Assembly: GCA_903838705.1 (NCBI GenBank)
Contig: CAILZL010000015.1
Location: forward strand, 34,186 to 98,185
Source: an uncultured Pseudomonadota bacterium
Lineage (GTDB): Bacteria > Pseudomonadota > Gammaproteobacteria > Steroidobacterales > Steroidobacteraceae
DNA length: 64,000 nt
Direction of reading: 5' to 3'
Positions within the stretch are counted from its first letter, which is position 1. Each line of letters opens with the position of its first letter. Position numbers and translations under genes: made by a program. Shown in pieces: positions 58,533-64,000 of the stretch. Under the pieces are notes generated by a model. That model saw nothing but the letters and a program-made list of their open reading frames with translations. It was not told the DNA's origin and did no database searches.

Positions 58533-60416
58533 TCAGCCTCCTGACCAGGCAACAACCAGTCGGTAGGTAATGAATGAAGCCAGATAAGCCATACCAAACA
58601 GATAAGCGAGCATGATCAACGGATGACGCCAACTATTGGTCTCTCTTCTTACCGCCGCCAGCGTAGACAGACACTGAGGTGCAAATACATACCAGACCAG
58701 CAGAGAAAGTGCCGTAGCAAGACTCCAGGACTGCGCGATTAACGGTTCCAGGGCACCTGATATGTCATGGCTGCTGGCTGACAACGCATACACCGTACCC
58801 AGTGCTCCCACTGCCACCTCACGTGCAGCCAGCCCAGGTATCAAAGCAATTGATATCTGCCAGTTGAATCCGATCGGAGCAAACACATGCGCCAGCGCTG
58901 CACCCATGCGCCCTGCATAACTGTACTGAATTGCGGGCCCGGTGGCGCCTTCGGGTGGCAATGGCACGCTGCTGAGAAACCATAGCAACACCATCAAGGC
59001 CAGAATGATAGTGCCCACACGGGTGAGAAATATCTGTACACGCTGCCACAATCCAATAACGATATTACGCAGAACCGGCAGATGATAAGCGGGCAGCTCT
59101 AGCATCAAACTCTGGTCGTTACCGCGGAATGCCGTCAACTTCATAACCCATGCAACCAGCATCGCTGAAATAATGCCTCCCGCATACAGACCAAACAGCA
59201 CCAACCCCTGTAATTCAACGCCACCCCACACGCGCCGGGCAGGAATAAATGCGGCAATGATCAATGCATATACCGGAAGCCGGGCTGAGCAAGTCATCAA
59301 AGGCGCGATCATGATCGTAGTTAATCGATCACGTGGATTCTGAATCGTGCGGGTTGCCATGATGCCGGGAATCGCGCAGGCAAAACTCGACAGCAGAGGA
59401 ATGAATGAACGCCCCGACAATCCCACGCCACCCATAAGCTTGTCGAGCAGAAATGCTGCACGCGGCAAGTATCCTGATTCCTCAAGCACCAGTATAAAGA
59501 AAAACAGGATGATGATCTGCGGCAGAAACACCACTACGCTGCCGGCACCCGCGATGACACCATCAATCAACAGGCTGCGCATCATGTTGTCAGGCATAAC
59601 CTTCAGCAGATAATTTCCCAGCATATCTACAACTGAATTAATGCCCTCCATAAGCGGCTGCGCCCAGATAAAGACGGCCTGAAATACCAGAAACAGGCAA
59701 CCCAATAAAATCAGCGGCCCGATAACGGGATGTAACACCACCCTGTCAATACGATCCGAAGTACGCAAGGCATCTGCGCTCATCTCCCCCAGCAGGGACA
59801 GTACACGCTGCACTTCCGCATGATCACTGGCAATCAATTCAGGTGTAATGACCGGTAAATTACCTTCATTCGTAGCGTGACTCAGGTCGACCACCTGATC
59901 TATTTTTTCCAGTAATTCACGCACCCCCTGACGGTGTACGCCTACGGTATTCACCACAGGAATGCCCAGCTCATGTGACAACAGATCAACGTCAATTTTC
60001 AAACCATGACGCAACGCCAGATCACTCATATTCAGCGCCAGAATCATGGGCAAACCGAATCGCCGTAACCCCACCGCCATACGCAGGTGCTGACGCAGAT
60101 TGGTTGCATCCACCACACACACAATCAAATCCGGTCGTTTTTCTCCTGGCAGCTGACCGCGAAGTACGTCAAGGGTTACTTTTTCATCCGGCGTCTCCGC
60201 CTCTAATCCATACGCACCCGGTAAATCGAACAGCCGGATACGCTTGCCGGACATTGTCTGAAACTGCCCTTCCTTGCGCTCAACAGTTACGCCCGCGTAA
60301 TTGGCAACCTTCTGTCGACTGCCAGTCAGCAAATTGAACAACGCAGTCTTGCCGCAATTTGGATTGCCTACCAGCGCGACCACAGGAATATCTGCTTGAA
60401 CAGTCACGCTATTCAT
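58533..60416 (-). CDS. feoB: Ferrous iron transporter FeoB
   Basis: GTPase-coupled Fe(II) permease. In the 627-aa protein: a G domain with GNPNCGKT (17-24), DLPG (64-67) and NMSD (about 129-132); a helical linker; and a hydrophobic C-terminal part from about 225 with the Gate motifs FACAIPGIM and CSARLPVYAL. Its length is shorter than the 773 aa of E. coli FeoB. It overlaps feoA by 8 nt. Confidence 0.96.
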   Translation of the reverse strand: MNSVTVQADIPVVALVGNPNCGKTALFNLLTGSRQKVANYAGVTVERKEGQFQTMSGKRIRLFDLPGAYGLEAETPDEKVTLDVLRGQLPGEKRPDLIVCVVDATNLRQHLRMAVGLRRFGLPMILALNMSDLALRHGLKIDVDLLSHELGIPVVNTVGVHRQGVRELLEKIDQVVDLSHATNEGNLPVITPELIASDHAEVQRVLSLLGEMSADALRTSDRIDRVVLHPVIGPLILLGCLFLVFQAVFIWAQPLMEGINSVVDMLGNYLLKVMPDNMMRSLLIDGVIAGAGSVVVFLPQIIILFFFILVLEESGYLPRAAFLLDKLMGGVGLSGRSFIPLLSSFACAIPGIMATRTIQNPRDRLTTIMIAPLMTCSARLPVYALIIAAFIPARRVWGGVELQGLVLFGLYAGGIISAMLVAWVMKLTAFRGNDQSLMLELPAYHLPVLRNIVIGLWQRVQIFLTRVGTIILALMVLLWFLSSVPLPPEGATGPAIQYSYAGRMGAALAHVFAPIGFNWQISIALIPGLAAREVAVGALGTVYALSASSHDISGALEPLIAQSWSLATALSLLVWYVFAPQCLSTLAAVRRETNSWRHPLIMLAYLFGMAYLASFITYRLVVAWSGG

Positions 60417-60702
60417 TGGGCTGTCTCACCCGGACATGAACGCACAGCGCTTCACGGCGTCGTAAAGCAAAAGTGGAATTTCCAACCCGGACTGCCATAG
60501 GGTCGCCACCCGGTACACGGGCGACTACTTTCACCCTCTCACCCGGTAGAAACCCGATTTCTGCCAGTCGTCGCAGCGCCGTCTCATTAACACCACCCGA
60601 TCCGACAGAGACAGCAGTAATCGTCGCCGATTCCTGTAACACGAGATCAGCAAGCGTCACCAGCTCGCTCTCGCCTGTCAGGGCAGTTGCTTCACCAACC
60701 AA
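60409..60702 (-). CDS. feoA: Ferrous iron transport accessory protein FeoA
   Basis: Small SH3-like cytoplasmic protein required for FeoB activity. The frame begins at TTG 60702, with GGGTGA upstream, because the preceding in-frame codons end at a TGA; no ATG is available. The 97-aa protein has LRRLAEIGFLPGERVKVVAR and DPMAVRVGNSTFALRRREA, the FeoA signature. A Fur-like site lies about 60 nt upstream. Confidence 0.9.
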   Translation of the reverse strand: MVGEATALTGESELVTLADLVLQESATITAVSVGSGGVNETALRRLAEIGFLPGERVKVVARVPGGDPMAVRVGNSTFALRRREALCVHVRVRQPNE

Positions 60703-60763
60703 AGATATTCACCCGTCTTAATAAGGAGTGGAGAACACATTCTTGAACTGTCAGGTCAATTAT

Positions 60764-60784
60764 ATATGAGAACGATTCGCATTT
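60764..60784 (-). promoter_or_regulatory. Fur box upstream of feoA
   Basis: Read on the minus strand the sequence AAATGCGAATCGTTCTCATA resembles the Fur consensus of 19 nt, with good agreement in the central GAATCGTTCTCAT. It abuts a TATAAT hexamer (60759-60764), so Fur-Fe(II) bound here would block the feo promoter. Confidence 0.72.
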
Positions 60785-60849
60785 ACGATTAAGTTGACAG
60801 AAAACGCGTCCGGACTTGTACGTAGACAACGAATAATTCAAGCCATAAA

Positions 60850-60880
60850 CAAAAAGACCCGCCACCTGATGGTGACGGGC
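60850..60880 (-). terminator. Intrinsic terminator of the ammonium transporter gene
   Basis: CCCGTCACC and GGTGGCGGG form a stem with a 4-nt loop, followed on the minus strand by TCTTTTTGTTT, about 30 nt past the amt stop. A clear rho-independent terminator that also separates amt from feoA. Confidence 0.85.
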
Positions 60881-60908
60881 CAATATTTACGCAGCGGAAA
60901 ACCGGAGG

Positions 60909-62225
60909 CTACTCGATATAACCGCGCTCCCCATGTGAGGAGAGATCCAGACCTTCTGCTTCCTGTTCTTCGCTGACACGCAAACCAACCGTCGCTCCAA
61001 TTACTTTCAGTAGAGCCCAGGTAACAAGCGCACACCAAAGCGCCACGGAAATAATTCCTAAAGCCTGAACACCGAGTTGATGAAAAATGCCGGTAGAAAC
61101 AGTGAAGCCAGATCCACCCAGTAGTGGAGAGGCAAAGATGCCAGTCAGAAGTGTTCCCACTACACCGCCAACTCCATGAACAGGCGATACATCCAATGAG
61201 TCGTCAATACGCCAGACTTGCTTGAAAAGCTGAGTAGCAAAATAGCAGACAATCCCGGCGATGCCGCCAATGCACACTGCTGACATCGGGCTAACGAAAC
61301 CGGAGCCCGCCGTAATCGTACCCAGACCGGCCACCATTCCAGTCAAAATGCCCAGTACGGAAGGTTTCCCGTAGCGAAACCACTCAATGATCATCCAGCT
61401 CAACGCACCTGCAGACGCACCTAAATGTGTAGCCAGGATGGCAGAGGCCGCGGAAGAGTTTGCAGCCAAAGCGCTTCCGCCATTGAAACCATACCAGCCA
61501 ACCCATAGCATCCCAGCGCCTGCAGCTGTCAGTGGCAAACTATGAGGGGGCATGGAAACATTTGGAAATCCGCGTCGGCGGCCAAGGATAAGCGCACACA
61601 AAATTGCCGAGACACCGGCGGTAACATGGACAACAATTCCACCGGCAAAATCCATTACACCCAGCTTGGCCAGCCAGCCACCGCCCCACACCCAGTGAGT
61701 AACTGGCGCATATACCAGAATCACCCACAAAGCAGAAAACCATAGCACTGCACTGAATTTCATTCGTTCTGCGAAACCACCGATTACCAGAGCCGGGGTA
61801 ATGGAAGCGAAGGTCAGCTGAAACATGAAAAACAGATATTCCGGTATTTGCCCGGTAACACTGGATGCCGAAACATTGCTTAGCCAGCTCTTGTCAAACC
61901 CGCCGAACCAGGACTGATTTACGCCGCCATCACCGAAGGCTATCGAATAACCACAAGCCAGCCAGATGATGGATGCCACAGATGTAATAGCGAAACATTG
62001 AATGATGATCGAGAGGACATTCTTCGAACGGACCAGACCGGCGTAAAAAAGCGCCAAACCCGGCAATGTCATGAATAGCACCAGAGAAGTTGCCGTCATC
62101 AACCATGCTGTATCAGCGCTGTTCACGACTGAACTACTTTGCGCAGAAGAAATGGACGGTACTAGCAAGAAAAAGAAATGGATGGACGCACAAATATTTC
62201 GCATAAAGCGAGGAATTGGTTTCAT
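60909..62225 (-). CDS. amt: Ammonium transporter
   Basis: Amt/Mep/Rh-family channel for NH4+/NH3. The 438-aa protein has a signal-like N-terminus and eleven predicted membrane helices. The conserved pore residues are visible: THWVWGGGWLAKLG, FAGGIVVHVTAGVSA with the first pore histidine, and VSPVHGVGGVVGT with the second. The usual glnK gene is not adjacent and no clear sigma-54 promoter was found upstream. It is a monocistronic unit between feo and the rRNA operon. Confidence 0.94.
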   Translation of the reverse strand: MKPIPRFMRNICASIHFFFLLVPSISSAQSSSVVNSADTAWLMTATSLVLFMTLPGLALFYAGLVRSKNVLSIIIQCFAITSVASIIWLACGYSIAFGDGGVNQSWFGGFDKSWLSNVSASSVTGQIPEYLFFMFQLTFASITPALVIGGFAERMKFSAVLWFSALWVILVYAPVTHWVWGGGWLAKLGVMDFAGGIVVHVTAGVSAILCALILGRRRGFPNVSMPPHSLPLTAAGAGMLWVGWYGFNGGSALAANSSAASAILATHLGASAGALSWMIIEWFRYGKPSVLGILTGMVAGLGTITAGSGFVSPMSAVCIGGIAGIVCYFATQLFKQVWRIDDSLDVSPVHGVGGVVGTLLTGIFASPLLGGSGFTVSTGIFHQLGVQALGIISVALWCALVTWALLKVIGATVGLRVSEEQEAEGLDLSSHGERGYIE

Positions 62226-62330
62226 GGATTACTCTCTGGCTCTTTGTGATTATTCAAATCTGACGGGCTATCTTCGCGGCCATTAGTGTTCGTCAGTGAA
62301 GTACAAGATTAGCACCAATCCTGTGCGCAA

Positions 62331-62367
62331 AATAAAAAACCCTCATTGAATCCAATGAGGGTTTTCA
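62331..62367 (-). terminator. Intrinsic terminator of the rRNA operon
   Basis: The stem AAAACCCTCATTG/CAATGAGGGTTTT (13 bp, 4-nt loop) is followed on the minus strand by TTTTTTATTTTG. It lies 9 nt past the 5S 3' end. Confidence 0.93.
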
Positions 62368-62376
62368 TATTTAAGA

Positions 62377-62494
62377 GCCTGGCAGTGACCTACTCTTGCA
62401 TGCCCAAAGGGCACACTACCATCGGCGCAGAGCATTTTCACTTCCGAGTTCGAAAAGGGATCGGGTGGTTCCTACTCGCTATGGCCGCCAGGCA
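62377..62494 (-). rRNA. rrf: 5S ribosomal RNA
   Basis: Starts TGCCTGGCGGCCATAGCGAG at 62494 and ends with GTCACTGCCAGGCT at about 62377. The two ends pair to form helix I. The length of about 118 nt and the internal CGCCGATGGTAGTGTG match bacterial 5S rRNA. The end points are approximate to 1-2 nt. It is downstream of 23S with no tRNA between them. Confidence 0.95.
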
Positions 62495-62619
62495 AACCGG
62501 TTTAATCCAGATGCAGAAGCGATGAGGCTTCAGCAAAGGATTAACAATTCGGAGTCGTTTTGACGCTGTCACATTCAGAGTAACGTCACCACATGAACTT
62601 CAAGTTCATTGGGTGTTAT
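62495..62619. other. 23S-5S internal transcribed spacer
   Basis: About 125 nt with no tRNA gene. A short palindrome (ATGAACTTCAAGTTCAT, 62593-62609) lies within it and may take part in processing. Confidence 0.7.
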
Positions 62620-63594
<975 letters not shown>

Positions 63595-64000
63595 CGATTA
63601 CTCCAGGCTGTTTCCAGCTTGGTCGGACTTTATCATGAGCCCCTTGCGATTCATCTGTTCGGCAATTGAGCGGATTCGATCCACCCCATCACGTGTCAGA
63701 TGTTCGCCCCGATTCATCAAGTTCACGACGTCGCGAAACTTGAGGAAATCGACTTGCTTGCGTGTCTTCAACGAATGCTTCTCAAAGAACGAAACAATGT
63801 TCTTCGACAAGTGTTCATGCCCACGTACTCGGTATGCCATCCGGTCGCCGTTGTTCGTTCGAACAACACCACAACAGAAGAAGCTTGTCAGAGCATGCAG
63901 AACTTGAACGTCTCGCTCGTGTTGAACAACGGTGAATTCAGGTAGAACCTGGAAACCCGTCGTCATTTCAGGATGGGAATTAACTCCCACATGAAAACAG
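63595..64000 (-). mobile_element. 3' part of a group I-type intron in 23S rRNA (site L1931)
   Basis: 23S homology ends exactly between 63594 and 63595. The expected upstream exon sequence (ending CCTAAGGT) is not found in the remaining 406 nt; instead there is an open frame of a LAGLIDADG endonuclease. The last intron base on the minus strand is G, as required for the terminal omega-G of group I introns. Insertion after position 1931 (numbered with U1939 as reference) is a known site for bacterial and organellar group I introns. The core (P3-P8) is not visible; it must lie outside the window. Confidence 0.85.
63598..64000 (-). CDS. LAGLIDADG homing endonuclease, C-terminal part
   Basis: The frame is open to the window edge: three residues CFH precede a GTG at 63990 that is not a likely start, since CFHVGVNSHPEMTTGFQV is the strand immediately after the LAGLIDADG motif in this family. 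The 133 visible codons resemble the single-motif I-CreI group: GFQVLPEFTVVQHERDVQVL, then RVRGHEHLSKNIVSFFEKH and LKTRKQVDFLKFRDVVNLMN. The LAGLIDADG helix itself lies outside the window. The stop TAA at 63598-63600 is 3 nt from the inferred 3' splice site. Confidence 0.88.
   Translation of the reverse strand, partial: CFHVGVNSHPEMTTGFQVLPEFTVVQHERDVQVLHALTSFFCCGVVRTNNGDRMAYRVRGHEHLSKNIVSFFEKHSLKTRKQVDFLKFRDVVNLMNRGEHLTRDGVDRIRSIAEQMNRKGLMIKSDQAGNSLE

Noticed and set aside
58276..58632. Longer version of the feoB-linked small protein (118 aa)
   Set aside because: The extra residues overlap feoB and are not membrane- or family-like; the ATG at 58530 directly follows the feoB stop.
62226..62330. 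Possible sigma-54 promoter or NtrC site upstream of the ammonium transporter
   Set aside because: TGGCCGCGAAGATAGC has GG and GC one base too far apart, and only a half-site resembling NtrC was seen (GGTGC).

Overview
The window looks like a gammaproteobacterial chromosome of moderate G+C. The evidence is the flagellar regulator set (FleQ, a FleR-type activator, FlhF, FleN, FliA, MotC/MotD), the housekeeping order leuS-lptE...holA-nadD-rsfS-rlmH...maf-rng, and the 5S/23S rRNA sequence. The lineage within the Gammaproteobacteria cannot be fixed by eye; the rlmH-maf-rng order also occurs in some Betaproteobacteria.

Layout. (1) 1-600: the 3' end of an unrecognised gene and a REP-like palindrome. 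(2) 0.6-16.2 kb, mostly minus strand: RNA, envelope and NAD housekeeping genes (rng, maf, rlmH, rsfS, nadD, holA, lptE, leuS) with accessory genes between them: two cupins, a MuiA-like protein, a prolyl aminopeptidase, a YidB-like protein, a putative rhombosortase-target lipoprotein, a putative zincin coupled to an Hpt protein, and an HDOD protein. The usual holA-lptE junction is split by about 3.6 kb of these accessory genes. (3) 16.4-58.3 kb: one contiguous flagellar locus. It holds a FliK-like/FhlB pair, motCD, fliA-fleN-flhF-flhA-flhB-fliRQPON-fliL, fliKJIHGFE with a FleR-like regulator, fleQ, a PilZ-like gene, fliT-fliS-fliD-flaG-fliC, flgLKJIHGFEDCB and divergent flgA-flgM-flgN. (4) 58.3-62.2 kb: a Fur-box-preceded feoA-feoB-small protein operon and an ammonium transporter. 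(5) 62.3-64.0 kb: the distal part of an rRNA operon on the minus strand (23S then 5S). Its 23S gene is interrupted by a group I-type intron with a LAGLIDADG homing endonuclease gene that runs off the window.

Flagellar control can be read from the DNA. Near-consensus sigma-54 promoters precede the fleR-like/fliE, fliL, flgB and flgA units, and sigma-28 promoters precede fliC and flgM. This fits a FleQ, then FleR, then FliA/FlgM hierarchy. The locus is incomplete compared with usual relatives. There is no fliM between fliL and fliN, no che genes or parA/cheW around fliA-motCD, no fleS, and the FleR-like activator has no receiver domain.

The most notable item is the 23S intron. The 3' exon begins at the base corresponding to E. 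coli 1932, so the insertion site is L1931. The endonuclease reading frame stops only 3 nt before the inferred 3' splice site.
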